Shown one piece after another: positions 1-11,750 of a stretch of DNA of 64,000 nt. Below the pieces are notes generated by a model that saw only the letters and a list, made by a program, of their open reading frames with translations, was not told the DNA's origin and made no database searches. Each line of letters begins with the position of its first letter. Within the stretch, counting starts at the first letter, position 1. This stretch comes from Artocarpus heterophyllus (Eukaryota > Streptophyta > Magnoliopsida > Rosales > Moraceae): positions 11,555,219 to 11,619,218 of the forward strand of contig CM046341.1 of assembly GCA_025403435.1 (NCBI GenBank). The letters are read 5' to 3'. The translations under genes were made by a program, and so were the position numbers.

Positions 1-1349
1 TCATCATATATGCTCTGGGACTTGAAAAAACAGGTTTTGATATGGTTTTGGGCTTGGGGAGGCCGAGAATCAAAGCCTCGAACCTCTCATGTGTTTCCAG
101 TTCGGCAGGCTGAACTCAATGTTTGGCAGGCCAGATTCAGGCCGAACCCGGGAAAGTTCGGCAGGCCGGACCAGGGGTTCCGGCAGGCCGACCGAACCTT
201 GTGAAAAATGACAATTTTTGTCCATTTTCATTTTTTAAAACCTAGATCAATATTCCGACTTCATAAAATGATTTTATGAATACTAAAAGCATACTAAAAC
301 ACCATGAGATAGCTTAGAGATGTAGAATACCTTAAGCTAGGAATTGATAAACTTAGTTTCTATTTAAGGTTCGTGGTTTCGTAGAGCTAACGTATAGTGG
401 ATCGAGACTGCGGTGTTGGACTTTGGTACGGATATCGAGGTAGGACTTCTATCCCTTCTCCTTGGTAGCCACGTTTTAAGAAGGGGTTTGACCATAAAGC
501 CTTTTATGTTTTTCAAGAAATGAAGTTTATCACTTATTTCTATTATTGGCTAAATAATTGATGATAATAATGAATGTAACGAGAACATTCGGTAAAAAGA
601 AACATGATATTGATGTGATATCAGACGTGTTGGTTGGTACCGTCTGGAATGATAAAATAGAGCATGATACCATATATAGAAATCGGGTCGTAGGAAGAGC
701 GACCTTGGGGGCAGGTCCCGAAACCCAGATAGGCCACTTCGGTGGTGATTCATATGGCTTTGCCTGTAACCTAATAATGAGACTATCTATGGATGAGTTA
801 AGGGTAATAAGTTCTAATTTATTATCTGTTTTACTTATTTGCTTCGTGTTATAGCTTTTGTCTAAATATGAAATATGTGTTTAAACTAAATGTTTTTTTA
901 TTTTAAGATTTAGTCTTACTGAGCCTTTCGCTCACAATTTTTTTGTTTTAAAACTTTCTCCCCCTCTAGGTGGAGTTCAGCTTGAGGAAGATTGAAGAAC
1001 CAGAAAGAACGGCAGGGCTAGAATATTATTCTTTAGGGTATTCATAAACAAGGCATGTAATGTTCTAATTCATTTACTTTTCTTTGGACTGTGGTTATGT
1101 ATTTAATATTGTTAGTACTATGTGTGCACACTACAGTGAGTTCAGTGGGACCCAATGGGGTTTGTTTATTTAACATTTTCCTTTCATTTGCCCGTTTCCA
1201 TATGTTTGTTAAGTATCGCAAGTAATTTTAATAATTTCACATTCTATTATAATTAAGTTTTAATACACTTAAAATGGTAGTTTCTACGAAATTTTGTTTA
1301 TTTAATCTAATTAATATGCTACGTCACCTCTCGGATTTGGGGCATGACA
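1..1349. repeat. LTR fragment, same family as the solo LTR at 8372-10506, opposite orientation
   Basis: This stretch has no coding sequence. It aligns by eye with the reverse complement of 8372-10506. Shared landmarks are the GC-rich motif cluster (about 100-205), a block around 370-470 (GAGCTAACGTATAG, then GGTAGGACTTCTATCC), a TGAGCCTTTCGCTCAC-like block near 920-935 and the terminal ACGTCACCTC...GACA. The right end falls at 1349, where homology to the other copy stops and gypsy integrase sequence begins. The left end is outside the window, so it could be a solo LTR or one LTR of a full element. Its insertion truncates the gypsy integrase. Confidence 0.8.
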
Positions 1350-2748
1350 AGTTAGTACACTTTCTTTCGGTCATGTTGGTACGCGGTTCTACTTCAACCC
1401 ATTTGGTAAGGTAATCTGTGGCCATGATGCAATACTTGAACTGTGATCGGGCTTGAGGAAGGGATTCGATCAGATCTATGGCCCATTTCGCGAATGGCCA
1501 TGTCAATGTTACTAAGGTTAGCGGCTCGGCATGATATCTGTGCACCTTTGTGAATTGCTGACACTTGAGGCATTTTCGTGCAAAATGCTTGCAATCCTGC
1601 TTCATGGTCGGCCAATAGTAGTCCTGTCGAAGACATTTTTGGGCCAAGGATCGTCCCCTAGAATGGTTACCACATAGGCCCTCGTGGATGTCCTTCATTA
1701 AATATTCAGCTTCTCTGGGCCTTACGCACTTTAGGCATGGTGCAGTGTAGCATCGACGATATAATTTTCCGCCGATCATCGAATACCAGGCCGAGCCGTT
1801 GCGTATCCGACGTGCCTCTTCTCGATTGTAGGGCAAGTCGGTTATGGTCAGGTACCGAATGATCGAATCCATCCATGTGGTCATGTGCTCCTCTGCTACA
1901 GTAGCCACTTCCTTGTTTATGCTAGGCTCGGCCAACCTTTCAATTGGGACCAAGGATAGGTCATTATTGCCTAATCCTGAGGCTAACCGAGCAAGGGCAT
2001 CAGCTTTCGAATTTTTCGATCTATGGATTTGCTTGAACGAGTGAGAATTGAATTGTCCGAGCAACAGCTTGACTTCTTGTAAATATGCAGCCATGGAGTC
2101 TGCTCGAGCTTGAAACGCTCCAGTGACTTGCTGGACGACGAGCATCGAGTCACTGTGGATGGCTATGTGGTCTACCCTAAGATCTCTAGCGAATCGAAGA
2201 TCGGCCAGAAGTGCTTCATACTCTGTCTCGTTGTTTGAGGCCTTGAAGTCGAATCGAAGCGCGTAGATTACTTTGTATCCATCCGGGCTTATTAATATTA
2301 GCCCGGTGCCCGATCCTTCTACACGAGGATCCATCAACGTAAAGTTCCATTTTGGTTCCGAGATGGTGCAATCTTCGCTACAGCCGTGGGCATTTGGCGC
2401 TCTCACTGGTGCCTTTTCAGCCAATCGTGTGCCTTGTCCAGCATTAGTGAATTCGACGATGAAGTCCGCAAGGGTTTGAGCCTTGATGGCTGTTCTCGGC
2501 ACAAAGTGAACATCGTACTGGTCAAGCTCTACCGACCATTTGGCCATCCGGCTTGATATTTTGGGCTTTGAAGAACTTGCTGGAGAGGGAACTTGTTGGG
2601 AACCTATATGGTGTGGCCTTGAAAGTAAGGCCGCAGCTTTCGAGCAGAAGTGACCAATGCAAATGCCAACTTCTTGAGTGGGGGTACCGCTCTTCGACGC
2701 TCTGGAATGCGTGGCTTGTACAATAAATTGGCTTTTGGACTCCGTCAT
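1350..2748 (-). pseudogene. Gypsy polyprotein part: second RNase H, H2C2 zinc domain, truncated integrase
   Basis: On the minus strand this encodes a second RNase H-type domain (WNFTLMDPRVEGSGTGLIL, then NETEYEALLADL, SDSMLVVQQV and NSKADALARL). A zinc-binding module follows (H...GRSLAQKCLRQDYYWPTM..HC, CLKCQQF), then the start of the integrase core (PFAKWAIDLIESLPQ, IMATDYLTKWVEVEP). The reading then runs into the foreign LTR at 1349, so most of the integrase core and its C-terminus are missing here. The presence of a dual RNase H is the main reason for assigning the Tat lineage. The upstream reading overlaps the RT/RNase H frame around 2522-2748, which indicates a frameshift there. Confidence 0.88.
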
Positions 2749-3730
2749 CTTCTCGGACGAGAACCGAGCTTACGGCCTTCTTGGATACGGCTAGATAGGC
2801 AGTTAAAGCCATTCCGGGCAAAGGTTTGGACAAGAGCAGGGGTGTAGCTAAATATTTCTTCAGATTCTGGAAAGCATCCTCACACTCCCTGCTCCACTCA
2901 AATCTCCCCTTGAGTGTCTTAAAAAATAGATGGCACTTGTCGGTAGTCCGGGAGACAAATCTTGAGAGGGCTGCTATCATGTCGGTTAATTTCTGCACCT
3001 CTTTTATAGTCCGAGGAGAGTGCATGGCTATAACTGCTTGGGCCTTCGTTGGATTGACCTCTATACCTCGCTGGTTGACCAAAAATTCGATAAATTTACC
3101 CGAGCTGACTCTAAACACGCATTTCGTCGGGTTGAGTTTCATCCCATGTTCCCGGAGAATATCGAAGCTTGCTCGGAGATCAGCCATGTGATCCATTGCT
3201 CGGATAGATTTGACTAGCATATCGTCTACGTAGACCTCCATCGTTTTGCCGATCAACAGAGCAAACATCTTGTTAACTAGGCGTTAATAGGTAGCCCCAA
3301 CATTCTTTAGTCCGAAGGGCATTACTACGTAGCAGTATAGCACTTGGTTAGTTACAAAAGCCGTCTTCACTTGATCTTCCTCAGCCATTCTTATCTGATT
3401 GTACCCGGAATAAGCGTCCATGAAGCTAAGTAGCTCGTGGCCGGCCGTTGCGTCGACAAGCTGGTCTATCCGGGGAAGTGGGAAGCAATCTTTCGGGCAG
3501 GCCTTGTTCAGGTCGGTGTAATCGATGCAAACTTGCCACTTCCCGTTCGCCTTCTTGACGAGGACGACATTGGCTAAGCACTCCGGATATTTGACCTCTC
3601 GGATTAATCCTGCCTTGAGAAGCTTCTGGACCTCTTCATTTATAGCAGCATACCTGTTCGGATTAAAAGCCCTTCTCTTCTGTATCACAGGCTTGTGGTC
3701 GGGTCGGACGTTGAGCCAATGACAGATCAC
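2522..3730 (-). pseudogene. Gypsy reverse transcriptase and first RNase H
   Basis: Two minus-strand readings (3730-3284 and 3268-2522) together give a gypsy reverse transcriptase. Visible motifs are a proximal loop ending VVLVKKANGKWQVCIDYTDLN, a palm segment LLSFMDAYSGYNQIRMAEED, MPFGLKNVGATY and the catalytic VYVDDMLVKS. A tether and RNase H follow (ALSRFVSRTTDKCHLFFKTL, FEWSRECEDAFQNLKKYL). A stop or frame break between 3284 and 3268 separates the two halves just before the YVDD box. Normally these form one polyprotein that copies element RNA into DNA inside a virus-like particle. Confidence 0.9.
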
Positions 3731-4032
3731 ACTTGGGTTGATGCTGGGTATGTCCTCATGAGACCACGAGAAAACGTCCCGATATTTAGTAAGGATTCGC
3801 TTGAGGTTGGCCCGGATCCCTGGACACAGCTGGGATCCGAGTTAAACCGTGTGCTCAGGATGTACAAGGTCCAGCCTAAACGGCACCAAGTCCTTGACCG
3901 ACGTGGCTCTCACCTCTTCCTCGGGCAGTATGGGGTCAAGATCGAAAAACATCTTGGGCACCGGGTCGACAGGCAGATCTGTCTCGTCGACCATGTGGAT
4001 GGCTAAGACGTGTAGACGTTGAGTTGACGCCG

Positions 4033-4700
4033 CTATGACAGCATGGCGTAATAAGCTCGGGAGTCCCTCTGAGATGAGCGTATCACTCCAACTCCATCTT
4101 CTATTGGAAACTTCATTACCAGGTGATACGTGGAGACCACGGCCTTTAGGGCATTCAACGTTGATCGGCCGATTATGATATTGTATTGGGAGGGTTTGTC
4201 GACGACTAAGAAGTTGACAACGCGAGTGACCCGAGCAGCACCCTCACCGAAGGTCATAGGCAAACTAACCTTCCTTGCTGATCGTACGTATTCACCCATG
4301 AAGCTATATAGCGGGGTCTAGACTGGCACTACGGAAGCATTGCTGATCTTCAATTTATCGAAAGCTTGCTGAAAGAGGATGTCAGCCGAGCTACCTTTAT
4401 CAATCAGTACCACCGCACTATGTTGTTAGCGATATGCAGTTCACATAGAAGGACGTCATTGTGTGGATGGATTAACTTGTCCGCTTTCTCCTCGGTGAAT
4501 GTGATCAGAGTTTCTTGTTGGCGGCATATTTTGTTAACATGTTCGGACATGTTTATGAACTCGCCTCGTTTGATCAGGAGCTTCTCGGACGTATGCCCAT
4601 CGCCCACTCGACGTGTCCCCGGTCACAGGCCCCCCGAAGATCGTGTGAACGATGTTCGGGGGTTCCGAGGTGTTCCCACCGTCGTTTCGTGAGCGGTTAG
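4033..4700 (-). pseudogene. Gypsy aspartic protease region
   Basis: The minus-strand reading of 4299-4033 contains VNFLVVDKPSQYNIIIGRSTLNALKAVVSTYHLVMKFP, which matches the distal half of retropepsin-like proteases in Tat elements, up to the conserved IIGRSTLN block. Sequence between 4300 and 4700 carries related gag-protease linker fragments in shifted frames. The canonical catalytic D-S/T-G is not in a clean open frame here. The position between gag and reverse transcriptase is as expected. Confidence 0.7.
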
Positions 4701-5179
4701 GAGCGTCTCGACTCGGCGGCTTGTTCCTTCCGGAGGCAGAGCCTGTGGTTATAACCCACTCAACAAATTCCCTTAAGTGTCCTTCTCATATCAGTCTTTC
4801 AATCTGGTCCTTTAGCTGAATACATTCGTGGGTGTTATGTTCCACGTCTTTGTGGAACTCGTAGTACCTTGCTTGATCCCGTTTTACTTTGCCGCCCCTA
4901 AGTTTGGATGGCGGTGCCAGCAGGTTCCTGTCACTTACTTAGGCGAGTACCTCGCCATTGGTTGTCACCAGCGGCGTGTAGCTTTGAAACTTCCTGGTCG
5001 GCGTCTTTGGCTTCTCGGGTTTCTTTTCGTTCTTCTGCTTCTTGTTCTGCTTGGCATTGCTTTGTTTCGGTGCCTTCTTTTGCTTCTTCTTTTTCTTCGT
5101 CCCGCTGGGGCCGGCCTCCTCCCTATGGCTTTTAATGTATTCCGAGGCATCGGCGTACGTCTGCGTATAGTCGAGAATT

Positions 5180-6327
5180 TATGAAAACGTACTTGGCTGC
5201 TCGAAGGCCAACGACCAAGTTAGTTTTTCGTCTTGGAGACCCCCTACAAAAATATGCTTGAGGGTCTCGTTTTCGACGTGTTTGACCTCAAGAGCTGCTC
5301 AGGTAAACCGATTGATATAGTCTCGGACGTTGCCGTCTCCCTGCTTGACGGCGTATAGGTGGGTAATTTCCTTTCTCCTCGTCTTCGTCGTGGAGAAAGC
5401 GGCCCAGAAGGCGTCGGCGAGTTGCCAGAAAGAAGTAATGGAGGCGGGCTCAAGTCGCCGGAACCATTGCTGAGCTGGCCCGGTAAGTGTTAATGAAAAG
5501 GCCTTGCACATCACTGCGTCGTTGGCATTTTGAAGGAGCATGTGTCCTCGAAACAACTCAACATGCTCGTCTACGTCTGTTGTCCCATCATATGCCTTGA
5601 TTTGTGGGACCTTGAATTTGGGTGGCATAGGGGCTCGCATTATAGCGTCCGGTAATGGTGGGTCCAAGGCTCCTATGTCATCTAGGCCAAAGTGTTTGTT
5701 TCGAATCTCATCAATTTGGTGCTGTAACGCCCGAAACTGGCGACTGTTCGTATCCTCGGGCAGTTCGATCCTGTAGGGTTCTCCGCCCTCCACGCGGTCA
5801 CCTGCCCCGGGCTGGCGATTTTGGCGCGTTTCTCCCTGGCGTCCTAGCTAGTCAAATACGGATGCTCAGGAACCTTGGGGTGACGGAACCCGTGGTGCTT
5901 AAGGGCCAAGACGGCCTTCTCGGCCAAGAGCGCTCGGAATAAGCTTCGTTCGGGTCGGCTGCATCCCGTCCTGCCCGACCTCCAGCCTGATCAGCCAGGG
6001 CTGGAGGCAGGAGGGCAGGTGCAGCCTGACGTTGAGCCTGTTGCGCGAGCTGCTGTGTAAGAATCCGAACAACATTTGTATGCTCCTGGATGGGGTCATG
6101 GGCAACTGGATCTTGCACGTGCTCCCTTGGCCCCCGGATCGGGACCTCGTGGCCTGGGGGCGACCCCTAGGCCTACCCGGATTCTGTTGCCGATTTCGCA
6201 CGTCTCCGACCCCTCCTGTCGGGCTGCGTCATCTCGGGCGTTCCGTCGAGTCACCATCTCAGTGTTCGGAGTTAAAGTGGCTGGTGTCTTTGAGTAAAGG
6301 CGTAGGCGCCCTCCTTTTAGCGCCAAA
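5180..6327 (-). pseudogene. Gypsy gag region
   Basis: The clearest part is the minus-strand reading 5793-5299. It has KFKVPQIKAYDGTTDVDEHVELF, then AFSLTLTGPAQQWFRRLEPASITSFWQLADAFWAAFS and GDGNVRDYINRF, which is the standard retrotransposon gag core of plant gypsy elements. Upstream readings to about 6201 are Gln/Arg-rich N-terminal gag sequence. 5180-5000 is a highly basic stretch typical of the region before protease. Frames are broken, so no intact gag is made. Gag would normally form the particle shell. Confidence 0.85.
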
Positions 6328-6328
6328 A

Positions 6329-6594
6329 TGTTGATGCTTATCGAGGTCCCGCGTTGAATTAACACCACGTGCGGTTGCGCACGGTGTTCAACTCTTCCTA
6401 GTTCGTCTCTGCTTGATCGGGTGTGCCTACGACAAGAGGAGGGGCGCTTTGGAGGTTAGAGAAAGGGGTCAGTCAACAGACAAGGGCTCTCTGATACTCA
6501 AGGCAGGAGTTACTCGGCAGAGGATGGGAGCTTGTTAGGTGGAAAGGAGCATGCCTCCTAAAATGCAATAAATGCATCTTATTTATAGGCTACT
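6329..6594 (-). repeat. Gypsy 5' LTR, 3' part
   Basis: The LTR ends (minus strand) at 6329 in CATCAACA, directly before the primer-site region TTTTGGCGCTAAAAGGAGG. It continues on the other side of the nested copia at 13833-14207. Joined, the LTR is about 641 bp, with TGTTGA...TCAACA inverted ends. The CTACT at 6590-6594 is the target-site copy made by the copia insertion. Confidence 0.8.
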
Positions 6595-6872
6595 TATATA
6601 AGTTAAGAAAAAACTTTTTTTTTATTATTATTGACTGTACATCAACATTCTTGCAAGGGCTACAATTTATAAAATTGAGGATTGCCTAAAAAAAGAAAAT
6701 AATTTCTGATATTAACACCTAAAAATCTGTCTATAATCAGCTGTCAATCACCTAAAAATCAGCCATCATTTAGCCTAGCAACAAGCTATCAATCTCTTAA
6801 TAATCAGCCATTAATTAACCTAGAATGAAATCAGCTAATTTCAGGGAATTACAAAATTTGCAGATTCTAACA
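6595..6872 (-). repeat. Copia 3' LTR
   Basis: About 278 bp and nearly identical to 13552-13827. The inner end, TGTTAG at 6872 on the minus strand, abuts a GAGGGGGAG purine tract. The outer end reads ...CTTAACTTATATA rather than the usual ...CA. The flank is CTACT. Confidence 0.92.
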
Positions 6873-6884
6873 CTCCCCCTCAAG
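6873..6884 (-). promoter_or_regulatory. Copia polypurine tract
   Basis: On the minus strand the purine run TTGAGGGGGAG lies directly before the TGTTAG start of the 3' LTR, which is where plus-strand DNA synthesis is primed in copia elements. Confidence 0.85.
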
Positions 6885-7494
6885 TTGGAATGTAAATGTT
6901 TGTCATTCCTAGCTTGTTCACCATATCTTCAAAACTCGGTTTGTGAAGAGTCTTCGTCAAGACGTCTGCTGTCTGTTCTTTGGTTGGAATATACCTCATG
7001 CAAACACTTTCACTGTCAATCTCTTCTTTGATAAAGTGGCGGTCCACTTCCACATGTTTTGTCCTGTCATGATGAACAGGATTGTGAGCAATACTAACTG
7101 CAGCCTTGTTATCACAATAAAGCTTCATTGGAGCATTACTTGAAATGTTCAGCTCTTGAAGCAATCTTTGGAGCCATACCCCTTCACATATGCCATGAGC
7201 TAGGGCTCAAAATTCAACCTCTGCACTACTTCTTGCTACCACTGGTTGTTTTTTGCTCCTCCAGGTTGTTAGATTACCCTAAACATAGGTACAGTATCTA
7301 GAAGTTGATCTTCTATCCACAGAGGAACCTGCCCAAAGAGCATCTATATACACTTCCACCATCCTGTCTCCTTTTTTGAAGAATAACCCTCTTCCAAGAG
7401 TGCTTTTTAGATACCTTAGTATCCTGTAGACTGCCTCAAGATGTCTCTCCTTCGGTGAGTGCATAAACTGACTTACTACATACGGCGAAGGCAA
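6880..7494 (-). pseudogene. Copia RNase H and reverse transcriptase end
   Basis: The minus-strand reading has HLEAVYRILRYLKSTLGRGL, a degraded AGSSVDRRSTSRYC segment, then MKLYCDNKAAVSIAHNPVHH, TKHVEVDRHFIKEEI and TADVLTKTL, the classic copia RNase H series. It is broken by a stop near 7265-7280 and by a frame change between 7436 and 7494. The product is therefore not continuous with reverse transcriptase. Confidence 0.9.
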
Positions 7495-8371
7495 TATCTG
7501 GACGAGTGTGTGCCAAATAAATTAGTTTGCTTACCAATCTCTGGTATTGCTCTTTGTTAACCTCATTTCCTCCTTCAAGTCCAAGTTTTACGTTGGGCTC
7601 CATGGGAGTTTCAGTTGGTTTGCACCCCAGCATTCCTGTATCCTGGAGTAGATCTAGAATATACTTCCTCTGAGAAACCACTATACCATCCTGGCTTCTG
7701 GCAACTTCCATTCCTAAGAAATACTTGAGAGTATCTAGGTCTTTTAGTTCAAATTCTCTTGCCAAGTATTCTTTTAACTGCTCCAGCTCACTGTAGTCAT
7801 CTCTTGTGATGATTATATCATCTACATACACAATCAGGATGGCCCTTTTTTCGCTTTCAAAATGCTTATAGAAAAGGGTGTGATCTGACTGTGCCTGTAG
7901 GAAACCCCGTCTCTTCACAGCTAGAGTAAATCTCTCGAACCACTCTCTAAGAGACTGTTTAAGCCATAAAGAGATTTTTTTAACTTGTAAACCAAATTTT
8001 CCTTCAGTTTGAACCCAGGTGGTGGATCTATATACACATCTTCACGCAGATCTCCATTCAAGAACAAATTTTTTACATCTAGCTGTTGAAGTGGCCAATC
8101 GAGATTTGCAGCTAGTGACAGAAGAACTTTAGAGTTGAGCTTGGCAACTGGTGCAAATGTCTTCTTATAGTCTATCCCATATGTTTGAGTAAAGCCTTTA
8201 GCGACCAGTCTTGCTTTGTACCTACTAACACTGCCATCTGCATTAAATTTGACCGTGAAAACTTATTTGCAGCCAACTGTAGTTTTTCCTCTTGGTAGCT
8301 CTACAACCTCCCATGTATGATTTTTTTCTAAAGCTTCCATTTCTTCTTGTACGGCTTTCTTCTATTTTGGG
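7436..8371 (-). pseudogene. Copia reverse transcriptase
   Basis: From 8371 downward the minus strand encodes KKAVQEEMEALEKNHTW, a typical start of copia reverse transcriptase, then [30 protein letters not shown] and LYGLKQS. The cleanest frame, 7918-7436, contains the catalytic ILIVYVDDIIIT, FELKDLDTLKYFLGMEV and QRLVSKLIYLAHTRPDIAF. An in-frame stop appears near the start of this segment. The coding sequence is interrupted at 8371 by the solo LTR and resumes at 10507. Confidence 0.9.
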
Positions 8372-10506
8372 TGTCACACCCCGGAGTACGGGAGGTGACG
8401 TGGCGGAATATTTAGATTAATTAAAAGAGAATTTAATTAAAAATCGAGAGTTTGAGAATCAAATTAAATAAAAATTAAGAAGAATTTCCACCACATTTTA
8501 TAAAAGGATTTATAAATATTAAGCAGGTAATAAAAGTTAAATAAAAACCGCGAATATGGGTTCCACAACCCACAACTTGTGCACACACATAGTACTGACA
8601 ATATCATAAATACTATTACAGTCCAAGTACGAATAAAGTTAAGTCTTACATGCCTTGATTAATAATACAGAATATAAATAAATTCTCCTATTGCTCCTGA
8701 GTTCGGTCCGAAGAATCTTCTCCAAACCTAAATGGGAAACCACCTAGAAGGGGGGAATTTAAAACAGATAAAACGTGAGCGAAAGGCTCAGTAGGACTAT
8801 GTTTTATAAAAATAATTTAATGCAAAGGAACATAGCATTATTAGAAGTTATTCAAAAGGGAACTTAAATAAATAAATAATTTGAGTAGAACCGTCCTAAC
8901 ACAGAATAGTCTACTCGTCAAATCAAAACACCATTTTACTTTTACCTAGGCAAACCATGATATCACCACCGTAGTGGCCCAGCTGGGTTTTGGGACCTGC
9001 CCCCAAGGTCGATCGCTACACGACCCGATCTCTGATATGGCATCATGCCCATGTGTTTATTATCATTATCATTCAAAACCCAATTACCGAGTGTTGTCAA
9101 TTACATTTATTACGAAATTCATTACATATCACGGTATATTAAAATATAACCGATAAAACCATTTTCAAACAACCGTTGAAAACATTTTGATAGAAATCAT
9201 TTTCAAAGCCAAATCATCTCAAAACCAGGCTACCAAAGAAATAGGATAGAAGTCCTACCTCAATACTCGTGCCGGTGCCCCACACCGTAATCCTGGTCCG
9301 CTATACGTTAGCTCCACGGAACCACGAACGATCCTATATACAAACTAAGTCGATCAATATCTAGTTTGAGACATTCTATGTTACTAAATCATTTCATGAT
9401 GTCCTAGTGTGCCATTTGTACCTTTAAAATCATCCTATAAGGTTGGGATTTAAATCAGGGTTCAAAACAGTGAAAACGGGTAAAAATCACAAAATCTTCC
9501 ATGCCTCGGTCGGCCTACCGGACTCCCTGCTTCGGCCTGCCGAACTGCACAGTTCGGCCTGCCGGAAGCAAAGTTCGGTCGGCCGAACATTTCCCAGATT
9601 CGGCCTGCCGGTCGGAAGAACACCGGCCTGCCGATCATCACTCCGGCCTGCCGAACTGGGAAAATCCAGAAATCCCAGCCACGGGTTTCTCGATCCCCAA
9701 AATCCAAATCTTGTTTCCAACCTGTTTTTCTCAAATCCCAGGCATGAAAAACAATCATAATTGATAGAAAAACATACTAAAACATGTTTGGACTCATTTA
9801 AACAAGATTTGAATTTAAAATCCTCAAAAATCCAAAAATGAGAAAATGAGGGAGAAAATGAAAAATCTTGAATCCAATCCGTTTTTCTTCAATCTAAACT
9901 TAGATTCTAGTTGTTCTAAGTTCATTTAACACAAATCCACGGTTTTCTAAGCTTAAACAAACCTAGATTTCAAAAACACACAAAATTGAAAATTTTGTAA
10001 AAAGTTTAGAAATTTCGAATCTAACCTCGAATCGAAGCTTCAATCCGCGTTCTCGGTTGCCGAATCACGTCCCCCGAGCTTCCTCCTTGCTATCCCGAAG
10101 CTTGGATTCGAATTTGTTTTAAATTTTTTTGAAAGAGATTGAGAGAGAGGGAGATTGCCGAGAGAGATGAGAGAAGAGAGAGAGAGGTTGCGGGAGAGTG
10201 AGGAGAGAGAGAGAGAAGAGGGAAATAAATAGAGAAAATCGGTGGGCGGTTTTACTGTGCGAAAACCATGTGCCGCCCACGGTTTTGCAAAACAAAGTAT
10301 TTTTAACATTTTACAAATTGTTGTGTTTTAAAACTCAAAACATCATTTTAAAACAATAAGAAATCTTTTGAACACATCAATTTAACAAAACAACCAAAAA
10401 TTCAAAATCCAACCAAATGATCTAATTAATGTTAAAACATTAATTATGGCACACTAATCCATCATTTATATTACATTTAACATTAAATAAATTTCGGGGC
10501 GTTACA
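8372..10506. repeat. Solo LTR, 2135 bp, target duplication TTGGG
   Basis: The ends are TGTCACACCCCG and CGGGGCGTTACA, so it begins TG and ends CA with near-inverted termini. It is flanked on both sides by TTGGG (8367-8371 and 10507-10511). Copia coding sequence continues directly from one flank to the other, so nothing but the LTR is inserted. There are no retroviral genes inside, and a copy of the family lies at 1-1349 in the other orientation. Internal features are the GC-rich CGGCCTGCCGAA cluster at about 9500-9660 and a GA-rich run at 10128-10225. It probably formed by recombination between the two LTRs of a full element. Confidence 0.9.
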
Positions 10507-11005
10507 TTGGGTCTGCAAGGGCTTCTTCAATACTTCTTGGTATCTCAATACCTGCTAGAGCAGTAGTAAATGCAGAAAAAACAGGAGACAACTTTTCATA
10601 TGAAACAAATTTGGAGATCGGGTGTTGAGTACACGCTCTTACACCCTTCCTAATGGCAATAGGAACATGAAGATCCTTTTTTGTTGGTGGACTGTAGCTT
10701 TGCAGGTTCAGTTCTTCCGCAATGCCATCAGTGGTCTCAGGACGTGGAACAAGAGCAGGGATTGATTCAGAATCCTGACCTTGTTGAGAATCAGGCTTGT
10801 CACCACCTTGAGGGTGCCTCCTGCGTGAATAAACAATATTTTTCCATCGCCTTTCTCCTGTTTCAACATATTGTGGCTCGACGGGTTTGGTGGGTTCAGA
10901 GGTAGTAGGAAGAGGAAGTGGTAGTAAGGACACAACAGGTTCGGTGGGTTCAGCCAGAGTGGGTAAAGAAAATGGTGGTGAAGAAGGTGATGTAGAATTG
11001 GACAC
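10507..11005 (-). pseudogene. Copia linker between integrase and reverse transcriptase
   Basis: This minus-strand reading is rich in Ser, Pro and Leu (SPPFSLPTLAEPTEPVV, VEPQYVETGERRWK) and ends ...GIEIPRSIEEALADP at the solo-LTR junction. Such a low-complexity linker followed by the EALADP block lies before reverse transcriptase in many copia elements. The normal continuation is found at 8371. Confidence 0.8.
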
Positions 11006-11023
11006 CTCAGGCTCGAACTTTTC

Positions 11024-11750
11024 CTAAGACTCAATTTCATCTCGAATCTCCCCCCGAAGTGAGGACTTGGGAGAGTATGATTGATCCTCAAAAAATGTGA
11101 CATCCATTGAGACAAACATTCGATGAAGAGTGGGTGAATAACATTTGTACCCTCGCTGTGTAGACGAATAGCCAATGAAAACACACTTGATTGACTTTGG
11201 ATCAAGTTTTGAACGATTTTTTCGGTGGTCATGTACGAACACAACACACCCAAAAGTCTCTAGAGGAATAGATGCGGAACAACGAAACGAGGGATAAATT
11301 TGGAGGATGACAGACAAGGTTTTTTGAAACTGAGAACCTTTGATGGCATGCGATTTATAAGGTGACAGGCAGTAAGAACAGCTTCCCCCCAAAGGTACTT
11401 TGGAACTGACATAATGAACATTAGGGCTCTGGCAACTTCAAGTAAATGTCAATTTTTCCTCTCTGCTACTCCATTTTGTTGTGGAATATCGGTACAGGAA
11501 CTTTGATGGATGATACCATTAGTTGCTAGAAAGTCTCCTAAGAATGTTTTGAAGTATTTAGTTCCATTATCAGTTCTCAAAACTTTGATTGTGGTTTGAA
11601 ATTGGTTTTTTACCATGGCATGAAAATTTGAAAAATTCTTGCAACCTTAGTCTTTTCTTTAAAAAGATAAACCCAACACACTCTTGTATGATCATCAATA
11701 AATGTAATGAACCATCTTGTACCAGTGACATTGTGAATACGGGATGGTCC
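11024..11750 (-). pseudogene. Copia integrase
   Basis: Minus-strand readings 11392-11024 and about 11750-11400 give integrase C-terminal blocks: FRCSASIPLETFGCVVFVHDH, then KLDPKSIKCVFIGYSSTQRGYKCY, typical of the copia GKGY-type module. Upstream core sequence is present in several broken frames. The product would insert element DNA into the genome, but the frame is interrupted. Confidence 0.85.
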
